64,000 bases of DNA. It comes from Deinococcus cellulosilyticus NBRC 106333 = KACC 11606 (GTDB lineage Bacteria > Deinococcota > Deinococci > Deinococcales > Deinococcaceae). Below, one piece after another: positions 7,997-16,218 of this stretch. The DNA is taken from positions 124,001 through 188,000 of the forward strand of contig NZ_BJXB01000006.1 of assembly GCF_007990775.1 (NCBI RefSeq), written 5' to 3'. The position numbers and the translations under genes are program-made. Numbering within the stretch: the stretch's first letter is position 1; every line of letters starts with the position of its first letter. Under the pieces are notes generated by a model. It ran no database searches, was not told the DNA's origin, and saw only the letters and a program-made list of their open reading frames with translations.

Positions 7997-9358
7997 ATGC
8001 CTGATTCGTCTTCTTTTGCCGGTCAGCGGGCTGCGACGCTGGGCCTGATCATTGGGGTTTTTCTGGCGGCCCTGGAGTCTTCGGTGGTGGCGACGGCCAT
8101 GCCGACGGTGATCCGTGAGCTTGGGGGGCAGCAGCTTTATGCGCTTCCTTTTGCGGTGTATTTGCTGGTGAGCACGGTGTCGAATCCCCTGTGGGGTCGG
8201 GCTTCGGATTTGCGGAGCCGCAAGGGGCTGTATCTGGTGGGGATTCTGGTTTTTCTGCTGGGTTCGGTGTTGTGTGGTGCCTCGACATCGATGGTGTTTC
8301 TGATTGTCGCGCGTGCCGTGCAGGGGGTGGGTGCGGGGGCGGTCTTGCCGATCACCCTCACCATCATTGGGTCGATGTACTCCGGGCGGGACCGGGCGAG
8401 GGTGCAGGCGTTCATTTCGAGCGTGTGGGGGATCAGTGGTCTGCTGGGTCCGTTGCTCGGGGGCCTGATGGTGGATCACCTGTCCTGGCGGTGGGTGTTT
8501 TATTTGTGTGTGCCGTTTGGTGTGCTGGCGTTTTTTCTGGTGTGGCGGAACCTGCGGGAGGCGTCGGAGGTGCGTTCAGGTGAACTGGACTGGACGGGGG
8601 GGTTGCTGTTCATGCTGGGGAGTGGCCTGATGGTGTGGGGTCTGGAGTTTCATTTGTGGTGGATGGTGGGTCTGAGTGTGGGGGTGCTGTTTCTGGCCCT
8701 GATGGTGGAGCGGAACCATCCGAGTCCTCTTCTGCCCATGCGGAGCCTCAGGGAGCATGAACCCAGGGTGGGGGTCATCAGCAACCTGCTGGCAGGGGTG
8801 GCTTATTTTGGCCTGACCTCTTACATTCCGCTTTTTGCGCAGGCTTCGGGTGGACAGACTGCCACCGGGTCGGGGGCGCTTCTGACCCCCCTGATTGTGG
8901 GCTGGACGCTGGGGAGCCTGGTGGGTGGGCGTTTGATGCAGCGCATTTCCATGGCTTCCCTGACCCGTTTCGGTTTTGCCCTGCTGACCGTGGGCCTCGC
9001 GGGTTTTGCGTATCTGATTGAGTCGTCTCTGGTGGTGGTGGCCCTGATGGGAGGATTGATGGGCCTGGGGATGGGTTTTGCAATGTTCAGTTTGCTGCTC
9101 AGCATCCAGCAGAATGCAGAGAAGCAGGAGCTCGGGGCGATCACCAGTGCGATTCTGTTTGCGAGGAGCATGGGGGGTGCCATTGGGGTGGCGGTGATGG
9201 GCCTGATCATCGGGCAGCAGGCGATTGGACGGGGTGGGCACGATCTGGTGCTCGGATTGCAGAGGGCTTTTGGCTTTTCGCTGTTTCTGGTGGTGGTGGC
9301 TTTCGTCCTGAGTTTCACCCTGAAACGGGTGCGTCCAGCAGAAAGCCCTCCACATTGA
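7997..9358 (+). CDS. MFS drug-efflux transporter, DHA2-like
   Basis: A membrane protein of about 453 residues of the major facilitator superfamily. The first helix has the DHA2/EmrB-QacA signature ALESSVVATAMPTVIREL, and SDLRSRKGLY is the motif-A loop after helix 2. About 12-14 hydrophobic helices are visible. Members export drugs and other amphipathic compounds by proton antiport. The ATG at 7997 is preferred over a GTG 30 bases earlier because it places the first helix close to the N-terminus. Codon choice is biased to G/T endings, shared with the preceding gene and different from the rest of the window. The stop codon sits inside a terminator hairpin. Confidence 0.88.
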   Translation: MPDSSSFAGQRAATLGLIIGVFLAALESSVVATAMPTVIRELGGQQLYALPFAVYLLVSTVSNPLWGRASDLRSRKGLYLVGILVFLLGSVLCGASTSMVFLIVARAVQGVGAGAVLPITLTIIGSMYSGRDRARVQAFISSVWGISGLLGPLLGGLMVDHLSWRWVFYLCVPFGVLAFFLVWRNLREASEVRSGELDWTGGLLFMLGSGLMVWGLEFHLWWMVGLSVGVLFLALMVERNHPSPLLPMRSLREHEPRVGVISNLLAGVAYFGLTSYIPLFAQASGGQTATGSGALLTPLIVGWTLGSLVGGRLMQRISMASLTRFGFALLTVGLAGFAYLIESSLVVVALMGGLMGLGMGFAMFSLLLSIQQNAEKQELGAITSAILFARSMGGAIGVAVMGLIIGQQAIGRGGHDLVLGLQRAFGFSLFLVVVAFVLSFTLKRVRPAESPPH

Positions 9359-9368
9359 TGTGGAGGGC
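9345..9368. terminator. Bidirectional terminator hairpin
   Basis: Perfect 11-base arms GCCCTCCACAT / ATGTGGAGGGC with a two-base loop, overlapping the stop codon of the MFS gene (9356-9358). On the minus strand the stem is followed by TTTCT, so it probably also ends the hisS-aspS transcript. Confidence 0.7.
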
Positions 9369-9385
9369 CTGAAGGTTTGCTGGGT

Positions 9386-11137
9386 TTATTCCTGGGGGAG
9401 TTTCACTTCAATGAAGAGCTCTTCGAGTTGCCTCTGGTCCACTTCACCGGGCGCGTCCACCATCAGGTCGACACCACGGTTGTTTTTGGGGAAGGCGATG
9501 ACTTCACGGATGCTCTCGGTGCGGGCCATCAGCATCACAAGGCGGTCCAGACCCCAGGCAATGCCTCCGTGGGGTGGGGTACCGTACTCGAGGGCTTCCA
9601 GGAAGAAGCCGAATTTGCTCTGGGCTTCTTCGCGGCTGAGTCCAATCGCCTCGAACATCTTGCGCTGGGTTTCCGGGTCATGGATGCGGATGGAGCCCCC
9701 GCCCACCTCGAAGCCGTTGAGCACCAGATCGTAGGCCTGCGCGCGGATCTTGCCCTGGCCTTCGGTGCCGAACAGGTGCACGTCTGCGGGGTTCGGGCTG
9801 GTGAAGGGGTGGTGCATGTACGTCCAGGTGCCGCTCTCCTCGTCGAAGTCGAGCTGGGGGAAGTCGGTGACCCAGGCGAAGTTGAAGGTCTCGTTGCCCT
9901 TCACCCATCCGAACATGTCGCGCAGCGCAAGACGCACGGCCCCGAGGGCACTGACGGCGTGCTTGAAGGGTCCTGCGCCGAAAAGCAGGGTGCTGCCCTC
10001 GTACATGTATCCGGTGAGGATGTCGGATTGTTCGGCGGTGATGAACTTGCTGATCCCTCCGGTGAGGCGGCCCTGCTCGAGGCGCACCCAGGCGAGACCT
10101 TTCGCTCCGTTCTGTTTCGCCACCCGTTCGAGTTCCTCGATCTGCTTGCGGGTCAGTTCGGGGGCCACCAGGAATTTCACCACGCCCCCTTCGGCAAGGG
10201 CGGTGGAGAACGCTTTGAATTCAGTGTTCTGGAAGACGTGGCTGGCCTCAATGATCTCGCAGCCGAAACGCAGGTCCGGCTTGTCGGAGCCGTACTTGCT
10301 CATGGCTTCCTCGTAGGTGAGGCGCTCGAAGGGCACCGGGATGCTCATGCCCATCACCGTCTGGAAGATGTAATCCATCAGGCGCTCACAGAGGGTGAGG
10401 ATGTCTTCCTGGTCCACGAAGCTCATCTCGATGTCGAGCTGCGTGAAGTCCGGCTGGCGGTCACTCCTCAGGGCCTCATCCCGGAAGCAGCGGGCGATCT
10501 GGAAGTAACGGTCGAGGTTGGACACCATCAGGAGCTGCTTGAAGAGCTGCGGGCTCTGGGGCAGGGCGTAGAAGGTGCCAGGGTTGAGGCGGCTGGGCAC
10601 CAGGAAGTCCCGGGCCCCTTCCGGGGTGCTCTTGGTCAGGAAGGGGGTTTCGACGCTGATGAAGCCCTCGCTGTCCAGGAACTTGTAGATGGCGGTGGTG
10701 ATCTTGTGGCGCAGCCTGAGGTTGTTCTGCATGTCGCTGCGCCGCAAATCGAGGTAACGGTACTTGAGGCGCAGGTCCTCTTTGACGTTGTCGTCAACGA
10801 TGCCGTCCACCTGGAAGGGGAGGGTGCGGGCCTCGTTGAGGATGGTGACCTGATCGGCCCACAGTTCAAAGTCGGCGGTTCCCCCTTTGCGCTGGTTTTC
10901 GGGGCGGTACTTGAGGACCCCCTCCACCTGCACCACGTACTCACTTCTGAGTTTCTCGGCGGTCTCGAAGGCCTCACTGTCCGGTGGGACCTGCACCTGC
11001 AGCATCCCTTCGCGGTCCCGGAGGTCAAAGAAGATCAGGCCGCCGAGGGGACGGCTGCGGTTCACCCAGCCTTGCAGGGTGATGCGCTGTTCGACGTATG
11101 AAGCGTTGACTTTTCCAACGTAACAGGTTCTTTTCAT
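9386..11137 (-). CDS. aspS: Aspartyl-tRNA synthetase (bacterial type)
   Basis: A 583-residue class II synthetase. An N-terminal OB-fold anticodon-binding domain (1-110) is followed by motif 2 (FRDEALRSDRQPDFTQLDIEMSF), a bacterial GAD insertion (about 290-400) and a C-terminal motif 3 (GGIAWGLDRLVML). It charges tRNA-Asp with aspartate. Deinococcus species often carry a second, archaeal-type AspRS for tRNA-Asn charging; this one is the bacterial-type, full-length enzyme. The start overlaps hisS by four bases (ATGA), so the two are coupled in one operon. Confidence 0.97.
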   Translation of the reverse strand: MKRTCYVGKVNASYVEQRITLQGWVNRSRPLGGLIFFDLRDREGMLQVQVPPDSEAFETAEKLRSEYVVQVEGVLKYRPENQRKGGTADFELWADQVTILNEARTLPFQVDGIVDDNVKEDLRLKYRYLDLRRSDMQNNLRLRHKITTAIYKFLDSEGFISVETPFLTKSTPEGARDFLVPSRLNPGTFYALPQSPQLFKQLLMVSNLDRYFQIARCFRDEALRSDRQPDFTQLDIEMSFVDQEDILTLCERLMDYIFQTVMGMSIPVPFERLTYEEAMSKYGSDKPDLRFGCEIIEASHVFQNTEFKAFSTALAEGGVVKFLVAPELTRKQIEELERVAKQNGAKGLAWVRLEQGRLTGGISKFITAEQSDILTGYMYEGSTLLFGAGPFKHAVSALGAVRLALRDMFGWVKGNETFNFAWVTDFPQLDFDEESGTWTYMHHPFTSPNPADVHLFGTEGQGKIRAQAYDLVLNGFEVGGGSIRIHDPETQRKMFEAIGLSREEAQSKFGFFLEALEYGTPPHGGIAWGLDRLVMLMARTESIREVIAFPKNNRGVDLMVDAPGEVDQRQLEELFIEVKLPQE

Positions 11138-12423
11138 GGGGTTCCTTGCAGGTTTGAAAGCAGTTCGGTCTGCTGAATGGTGCGCTGTTCACCGGACTGC
11201 AGGTTCTTGAGGGTCACGGTGCCCGCCTCGGCTTCACTGGACCCGATGAGGGCCACATACCGGGCGTTTTTCTTCAGGGCGTCCCCGATGTGCTTGCCGG
11301 GCGCTTTGGGCCGGTAGCTGAATTCGGCTTTGCCGTTCTGTCGGGCCTCAAAAGCCAGTTTTGCGGCCACACCGAGGGTGCTTTCATCCAGAGCGGCCAC
11401 GTAGAGCAGCAGGCCTTCAGGCTCTGGCAAGGTCACCCCTTCAGCCTCCATGGCGATCAGCAGGCGTTCAATGCCGAAAGCCCAGCCGATGCCGGGGGTG
11501 TGCGGTCCTCCGAGGAGTTCCGCGAGACCGTCGTAGCGGCCTCCACCTCCAAGGGCACTTTTGGCCCCGACCCCTTCGTGGTGGATTTCCCACGCGGTGC
11601 GGCGGTAGTAATCCAGACCACGCACAATGGACGGATCAATGGTGTAGGGGATGCCCCAGGTGCTGAGGTGCTCACACACCTGCTTGAAGTGTGCGCTGGC
11701 CGCCTCACCGAGGTGATCCAGCATCATTCTGGGTTGCAGCTCTGCAATCAGGTCCTGATCGCTCTGGCTCTTTGAGTCCAGAATGCGCATGGGGTTCAGG
11801 ACCAGACGGGCCTTGCTGTCCTCACTGAGGCGCTCTTCATGGGGGCTGAACAGGTCACGCAGGTACTGGTTGTACCCCTGGCGGTCCTCGGGGTCCCCAA
11901 CCGAACCGAGTTTCAGTTCAATCTTCTTGACGCCCAGGCGGTCAATCACCTGCATCATCAGGGCGATGGCCTCGGCATCAATGAGGGGATCATCGCTGCC
12001 GAGCACCTCGTAATCGAGCTGGTGGAACTGCCGGTAACGGCCCTTCTGGGGGCGCTCTGCACGGAACATCGCTCCGTACGTCCAGAGTTTTGCAGGAGCG
12101 GGCAGTTGCTTGAGGCCGTTTTCAACGAACGCCCTGACAATTGGGGCGGTGCCTTCCGGGCGGAGGATGAACTCATCCCCCTGGGCACGGGCCGTAAACA
12201 TCTCCTTGCGGACGATGTCGGTGCTGTCACCCACCCCGCGCTTGATGACCTCCACCATTTCGAACATGGGGGTTTGAATGTACTGGGCTCCGGCATTCTC
12301 CAGGACTTTCGCAGCAAGCTCCACGAGATGGCGGTGCCCGCGCGCAGAGAACTCTGCTTTGAGCTGTGGGCTGCCATCCGGGAGGAGATCCTGTGTGCCT
12401 TTGGGCCTTCTGATTCCTGACAT
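11134..12423 (-). CDS. hisS: Histidyl-tRNA synthetase
   Basis: A 429-residue class II synthetase. Motif 2 lies in RPEGTAPIVRAF; the histidine-specific motif is RGLDYYRRTAWEIHHEG and GGGRYDGLAELLGG is also typical. The C-terminal anticodon-binding domain ends at about residue 425. It charges tRNA-His and is the first gene of the hisS-aspS operon. It appears leaderless: a consensus TATAAT ends six bases before the ATG. Confidence 0.97.
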   Translation of the reverse strand: MSGIRRPKGTQDLLPDGSPQLKAEFSARGHRHLVELAAKVLENAGAQYIQTPMFEMVEVIKRGVGDSTDIVRKEMFTARAQGDEFILRPEGTAPIVRAFVENGLKQLPAPAKLWTYGAMFRAERPQKGRYRQFHQLDYEVLGSDDPLIDAEAIALMMQVIDRLGVKKIELKLGSVGDPEDRQGYNQYLRDLFSPHEERLSEDSKARLVLNPMRILDSKSQSDQDLIAELQPRMMLDHLGEAASAHFKQVCEHLSTWGIPYTIDPSIVRGLDYYRRTAWEIHHEGVGAKSALGGGGRYDGLAELLGGPHTPGIGWAFGIERLLIAMEAEGVTLPEPEGLLLYVAALDESTLGVAAKLAFEARQNGKAEFSYRPKAPGKHIGDALKKNARYVALIGSSEAEAGTVTLKNLQSGEQRTIQQTELLSNLQGTP

Positions 12424-12429
12424 TCCAGA

Positions 12430-12435
12430 ATTATA
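12430..12435 (-). promoter_or_regulatory. Leaderless -10 box of hisS
   Basis: TATAAT on the minus strand ends six bases before the hisS start codon; TTGCTG lies 16 bases further upstream as a plausible -35. This leaves essentially no 5' untranslated region. Confidence 0.7.
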
Positions 12436-12476
12436 TCGTTTTGCCTCAGGACAGCAATCCCTGAAACGACTTAAAG

Positions 12477-12539
12477 GGCAGAAGGCAGAAGGCAGAAGGC
12501 AGAAGGCAGAAGGCAGAAGGCAGAAGGCAGAAGGCAGAA
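12477..12539. repeat. Nine tandem copies of heptamer GGCAGAA
   Basis: Uninterrupted period-7 array of GGCAGAA, nine copies, between the hisS promoter and the end of the lipoprotein gene. It belongs to the GGCNGAN heptamer family seen elsewhere in the window. Confidence 0.97.
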
Positions 12540-12567
12540 GTAGGGGTGGGCCGCTGGCTCACCCTCA

Positions 12568-12598
12568 TAAAAAACAACCCCGGCACAGGGCCGGGGCT
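12568..12598 (-). terminator. Terminator of lipoprotein gene
   Basis: On the minus strand a GC-rich stem GCCCCGGC...GCCGGGGT is followed directly by TTGTTTTTTA, just after the stop codon of the lipoprotein gene at 12616. Confidence 0.85.
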
Positions 12599-12615
12599 GG
12601 GTTGAACAGGTGGAT

Positions 12616-12978
12616 TCAGCGGCTGAATGAGAAGGAGAAGGCCCAGGAACGCTTGCCCGCCACTTCCACAATGATGAAGCTTCCGCCGGGAGTGATGTTG
12701 GCGGGAACATTGAAGACGATTTTGTTTTCATCCCAGGAAACGATGTTCTCTTTGGGGACCACGGTTCCGCCTTCGCCCTGGTCGTTGGCTCCGATGCGGA
12801 TCACGCCGCTGTCTTTCGAACCGAGGTAGCGTCCCTGCAGGGTGAATTGCTGTTGGTTGCTTTCGACGGGTGAGACCTGGTAGATCTGCGGGTAGATGGT
12901 GACCCCGGTTTCGGCAGCTTTCGGAGCGCAGGCACCAAGGATCAGGGTGAGCAGGCTCAGGGCAATAACTCGCTTCAT
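12616..12978 (-). CDS. Small lipoprotein with IPT/TIG-like domain
   Basis: About 120 residues. The N-terminus is a lipoprotein signal (MKRVIALSLLTLILGAC, lipobox LGAC), so the mature protein should be anchored to the cell envelope by its Cys. The rest resembles one IPT/TIG immunoglobulin-like fold (ITP/YPQIYQVSP start, WDENKIVFNVP, ITPGGSFIIVEV end). The ATG at 12978 with GGAGG upstream is preferred over the adjacent TTG. It has its own terminator and is therefore monocistronic. Binding partner unknown. Confidence 0.75.
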   Translation of the reverse strand: MKRVIALSLLTLILGACAPKAAETGVTIYPQIYQVSPVESNQQQFTLQGRYLGSKDSGVIRIGANDQGEGGTVVPKENIVSWDENKIVFNVPANITPGGSFIIVEVAGKRSWAFSFSFSR

Positions 12979-13017
12979 CAATTCCTCCGTTATGGCCTAG
13001 TTTAAAAGAATTGGAAC

Positions 13018-13036
13018 TGTAAAGCAAACCCTTACA
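13018..13036. promoter_or_regulatory. TGTAAAG...TTACA operator-like element, copy 1
   Basis: TGTAAAGCAAACCCTTACA, upstream of the lipoprotein gene and overlapping its likely -35 region. A near-identical element lies at 13202-13219. Confidence 0.35.
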
Positions 13037-13108
13037 AAACAGAGACATTTTCGGACCCGGTGCACTTTTTTGCTTTCCACGGGTGGAGGTCAGGGCCTGC
13101 CAGACTGG

Positions 13109-13153
13109 TGTTGCCTGCCTGCTGCATAATTCCTCTGCTGCAGGCATTTTTAT
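13109..13153 (+). terminator. Possible terminator-like hairpin
   Basis: GCCTGCTGCA...TGCTGCAGGC pairs at 9 of 10 positions and is followed by ATTTTT on the plus strand. No gene is seen upstream on that strand, so it might end a small untranslated RNA or be coincidental. Confidence 0.25.
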
Positions 13154-13201
13154 GAAGACTTTCTGTCTCTCTTTGCACAGGGGGAGAAGTTTCGGTTAGC
13201 A

Positions 13202-13219
13202 TGTAAAGAAACAGTTACA
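13202..13219. promoter_or_regulatory. TGTAAAG...TTACA operator-like element, copy 2
   Basis: TGTAAAGAAACAGTTACA, part of a symmetric ATGTAA-N8-TTACAT, upstream of the gene at 13244. It matches the copy at 13018-13036 apart from one deleted base and the CC/AG bases before TTACA. Confidence 0.35.
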
Positions 13220-13243
13220 TTCCAGATCCACAAGGAGCACAGC

Positions 13244-13747
13244 ATGATCGGTAAACTCCGGGCCCTGCTGGGGTGGTTTTCGTTGTCGTCAAAACCCACC
13301 ACACCCAACCTGATGGAACGCCTCAGGCAGAACACCCCCACCCTCCCCGAACAGCACCCGGAAGAACTTCCGGTGCCCCGCTGGGAAGGGCGCACCCTGA
13401 GGGGGCATGTGATCCTGGATCTTGTGCAGCAGGCTGCGGGAACCTCGGGCCGCAACACCCTTTTTGGGGCAGAGGTGATCACCTCCTCCGGAAAGCGGTA
13501 CACCCTGGTCTTCATGCACACCCTGCCCGAAGTGCCCCTGGTGGTCGGCTGGAACATCCAGTTTCTGAACCCGGAAGGAAAGAAGCTCAAGGTGGGTCGT
13601 CTGACCCGCATCTTGCGTCTGGAGCCGGATGGCGGGGTGTACGTCAACCTGATGCGCCCCACCCCTGAATCGTACCTGGAGGCCGTGCAGACAGGTCCCT
13701 CTGCTGTTCACCCGTACATCCGTGCCCTGCACTGGGAACCCATCTAG
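13244..13747 (+). CDS. Hypothetical protein
   Basis: 167 residues, no recognised family. It starts at ATG behind a good AAGGAG site. The N-terminal 35 residues look like a flexible or weakly hydrophobic leader. The remainder is a compact alternating beta/charged sequence (FGAEVITSSGKRYTLVFMHTL, GRLTRILRLEPDGGVYVNL) that could form a small beta-barrel. No signal peptide cleavage site is evident. It lies between the lipoprotein (divergent) and a MATE exporter. Confidence 0.65.
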   Translation: MIGKLRALLGWFSLSSKPTTPNLMERLRQNTPTLPEQHPEELPVPRWEGRTLRGHVILDLVQQAAGTSGRNTLFGAEVITSSGKRYTLVFMHTLPEVPLVVGWNIQFLNPEGKKLKVGRLTRILRLEPDGGVYVNLMRPTPESYLEAVQTGPSAVHPYIRALHWEPI

Positions 13748-13824
13748 ATGACCCTCCGGTTTGCAGGGCGTCTGTAAGCCATTTGGCCGGATCTGGCCTT
13801 GCAGGCATCTGTTACGGTAAAGTC

Positions 13825-15171
13825 ATGGTTTTACCGCACCCCCGTGACCTCCGTGACATCGCCCGCATCGCCGTTCCCGTCAGCCTGGAAGCCGTCAGCC
13901 AGTTGCTTCTGGGTTTCATCGACCAGATCATCGTCGGGGTGCTCGGGGCTCTTGCCATTGCTGCCGTGGGGCTTGCGAACAGCACCACCTTCATTTTCAT
14001 CCTCACCCTCGCCGCACTCGGGAACAGTTGCGCCATCCTGATTGCCCGGGCTTTTGGAGCAAAAAATGCAGCCTCCCTGTCCCAGTCGCTCAGCGTCGGA
14101 CTTGTTCTGGGCCTGGCGATGTCCATTGCCGTGGTGATCCCTCTGTGGCTGTGGGCGGAACCCCTGATGGCTTTTGCAGGAGGGAACCCGCAACTCGTGA
14201 AGCCCGCCAGTGACTTCCTGAAGATCGTGATTCTGGGCCTCCCCCTGATCGTGCTGGGTTCGGTCGCCACCGGAGCCCTCAGGTCCATGGGAGACGCCCA
14301 GACCCCCATGAAGGCCACCATGCTGAGCATGCTGCTCAACACCCTGCTCGCCTATGTGCTGGTCACGCACTTCAACATGGGGGTGGTGGGTGCAGCCTTC
14401 GGGACCCTGATCGCCAACCTCATCAAAACCCTCTGGCTCCTGCACACTGTCTACCGCCACCAGGACGTGCATTTTGTGACCCCGCACTGGAAGGCCATCC
14501 GGGAAACCACCCGTGAACTCCTCCCACTGAGTGCCCCCATGATGGTCACCGAACTCTTCTGGACTTCCAGTGTGTTCATCTACAACATCCTGTTCGGCAA
14601 GATCAGCACCGAGGCCCTCGCCGCCAACCAGATCGTGCACACCCTGGAAACCGTGTTTGTGGTGGCTTCCTTCGGGCTGGCTTCCGCTGCCACCACCCTG
14701 CTCGGGCAGGCCGTCGGGCAGGGCGACACCCAGCTTGCCCACGCCCGCAGCCGGGCCATCTTGCAGCTCGGTCTGATCACGGGGGTGGTCACAGGCCTCC
14801 TGTACCTCACCACCGCCTACCTGCTCCCGGTGGTCTTCCCGAAAGTGGAAGAAACGGTCCTGCAGATCGCCTTTCTGGGTGTGGTGCTGAACGCTCTGTT
14901 CCAGGCGGTGAAGGTGCACAACATGATCCAGGGCATCGGCATCCTCCCGAGCGGAGGAGACCCCAGAGGGGTGCTGATTGGAGATGTGGTCGCAGCTTTC
15001 GTGGTCGGGCTGCCCCTCGCTGTCCTTTTCGGGTTTGGTTTCGGATGGGGCGCAGTGGGGATCTTCAGTGCAAGACTGGTTGAGGAGGCTGTGAAACTGG
15101 TGATCTTTTACGGCAGGTACCGCAAAATCAACTGGCATGCCCTGAAGGGGCAGGTCGCCGCAGCCCACTGA
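13825..15171 (+). CDS. MATE family efflux transporter
   Basis: About 448 residues with roughly 12 membrane helices in two homologous halves, each starting with a P...L...SQLLLGFIDQIIVG / APMMVTELFWTSSVFIYNILFGK type segment, characteristic of MATE (NorM/DinF-like) cation-coupled multidrug antiporters. The ATG at 13825 is chosen because TACGGT lies six bases upstream, a leaderless -10 box, and the protein then begins with the expected short cytoplasmic segment. Substrate unknown. It ends at a strong bidirectional terminator. Confidence 0.9.
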   Translation: MVLPHPRDLRDIARIAVPVSLEAVSQLLLGFIDQIIVGVLGALAIAAVGLANSTTFIFILTLAALGNSCAILIARAFGAKNAASLSQSLSVGLVLGLAMSIAVVIPLWLWAEPLMAFAGGNPQLVKPASDFLKIVILGLPLIVLGSVATGALRSMGDAQTPMKATMLSMLLNTLLAYVLVTHFNMGVVGAAFGTLIANLIKTLWLLHTVYRHQDVHFVTPHWKAIRETTRELLPLSAPMMVTELFWTSSVFIYNILFGKISTEALAANQIVHTLETVFVVASFGLASAATTLLGQAVGQGDTQLAHARSRAILQLGLITGVVTGLLYLTTAYLLPVVFPKVEETVLQIAFLGVVLNALFQAVKVHNMIQGIGILPSGGDPRGVLIGDVVAAFVVGLPLAVLFGFGFGWGAVGIFSARLVEEAVKLVIFYGRYRKINWHALKGQVAAAH

Positions 15172-15189
15172 ACGTCTTGCTCACCAGAA

Positions 15190-15220
15190 AACGCCTCCAG
15201 CACCGGAGGCGTTCTTTTTT
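15190..15220. terminator. Bidirectional terminator
   Basis: AACGCCTCC (15190-15198) pairs with GGAGGCGTT (15205-15213), followed by CTTTTTT on the plus strand and TTTTCT on the minus strand. It separates the convergent MATE and CPBP protease genes. Confidence 0.85.
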
Positions 15221-16076
15221 ATGGCTTTTCCTTTTCAGGCCACGACCACTGCACCCTGGGCCGGACCGCAAAATCCCTGGCCCCGAACCTCCACAGCACA
15301 ACCAGCACGCACACCCAGCTCAGCACAATCAGCACCGGATCATTGCGCTCCACACTGAAGATGTTCAGGCCGACATTCATGGAAGCGTGGACCAGCAAGG
15401 CCACCAGCATGTGCCCGCCAGAACTGTTGAAGAGAAAACCCATCAACAGAGCGTTTGCCAAAATCAGCAACATGTACGGTCCGAAAGCATCCCCATACGC
15501 AATCACCAGAGGCAGGTGCCACACCCCCCAGAGCACACCCAGGATCAGGTTTGCAACCAGGGCACCAAAACGCACCTGCAAATGGGGCAGGGCAAACCCC
15601 CTCCAGCCGAACTCCTCCATGAGTGGGCTTGAAAACACCTGCGACAGGAGCACCATCGGGAAGGTCAGCAGCACTCCAGTCCAGCCAATGTCTCTCAGCA
15701 TGGGTTTCAAGGGTGCATCATCAGGCATCACGTAGGCAGGATCAAGCAAAGGATGCAGCATCACTGCCAGCAAAGCCAGCGCAGGCACCAGCAGACACCC
15801 AGCAAGCCACCACCCGGGACGCCCCTGGAATCCCCGATGCACAAACGCCCGCACTCCGGCTGGCCCTGAGCGGCTCCACACCACCACAAACGCCATCAGG
15901 CTCGGCCCCACAGCCCCGAGGGTCTGGAGCAAGATCATCCGGGGCATGCTCCAGACCGCCTGGCCCTGCAATTCCCCACGGAACAGCAAAGCTGCCGGAA
16001 TCCAGAAGCACCAGCTGAAGGCAAAAGTCAGCAGCAGAAAAACCAGAAGGCTCTGGTTTTGAAAGGTCCTCAGCAT
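15219..16076 (-). CDS. CPBP (CAAX/Abi) family intramembrane metalloprotease
   Basis: About 285 residues with seven to eight membrane helices. The three family motifs are present: EExxxR (Glu154, Glu155, Arg159 in PLMEEFGWRG), a conserved His187 in WHLPL and HxxxN (His230, Asn234). Relatives include the prenyl protease Rce1 and bacteriocin-immunity or stress-related proteases. The bacterial substrate cannot be inferred. The ATG at 16076 has AGGAGGATGC directly upstream, which decides the start over a longer reading. Confidence 0.88.
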   Translation of the reverse strand: MLRTFQNQSLLVFLLLTFAFSWCFWIPAALLFRGELQGQAVWSMPRMILLQTLGAVGPSLMAFVVVWSRSGPAGVRAFVHRGFQGRPGWWLAGCLLVPALALLAVMLHPLLDPAYVMPDDAPLKPMLRDIGWTGVLLTFPMVLLSQVFSSPLMEEFGWRGFALPHLQVRFGALVANLILGVLWGVWHLPLVIAYGDAFGPYMLLILANALLMGFLFNSSGGHMLVALLVHASMNVGLNIFSVERNDPVLIVLSWVCVLVVLWRFGARDFAVRPRVQWSWPEKEKP

Positions 16077-16218
16077 GCATCCTCCTGCCTTCAACGTAAA
16101 CCAGCACGGAGGGGAGCGGAAGTGAAAAACGTCATGGGAAACACATGACATGTATCCTGCCTGAATGTGCAGTGACGGACAGGGAAGACCTCTCACCCGG
16201 GGCCTATATCATGAAACC

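Noticed and set aside
7796..8479. 227-codon minus-strand frame rich in His, Arg and Pro
   Set aside because: Low-complexity antisense of the unknown gene and the MFS exporter.
9377..11101. 574-codon plus-strand open frame
   Set aside because: Shadow of aspS; the minus-strand frame has all class II synthetase motifs.
12477..12539. CRISPR array
   Set aside because: The heptamers are contiguous with no spacers.
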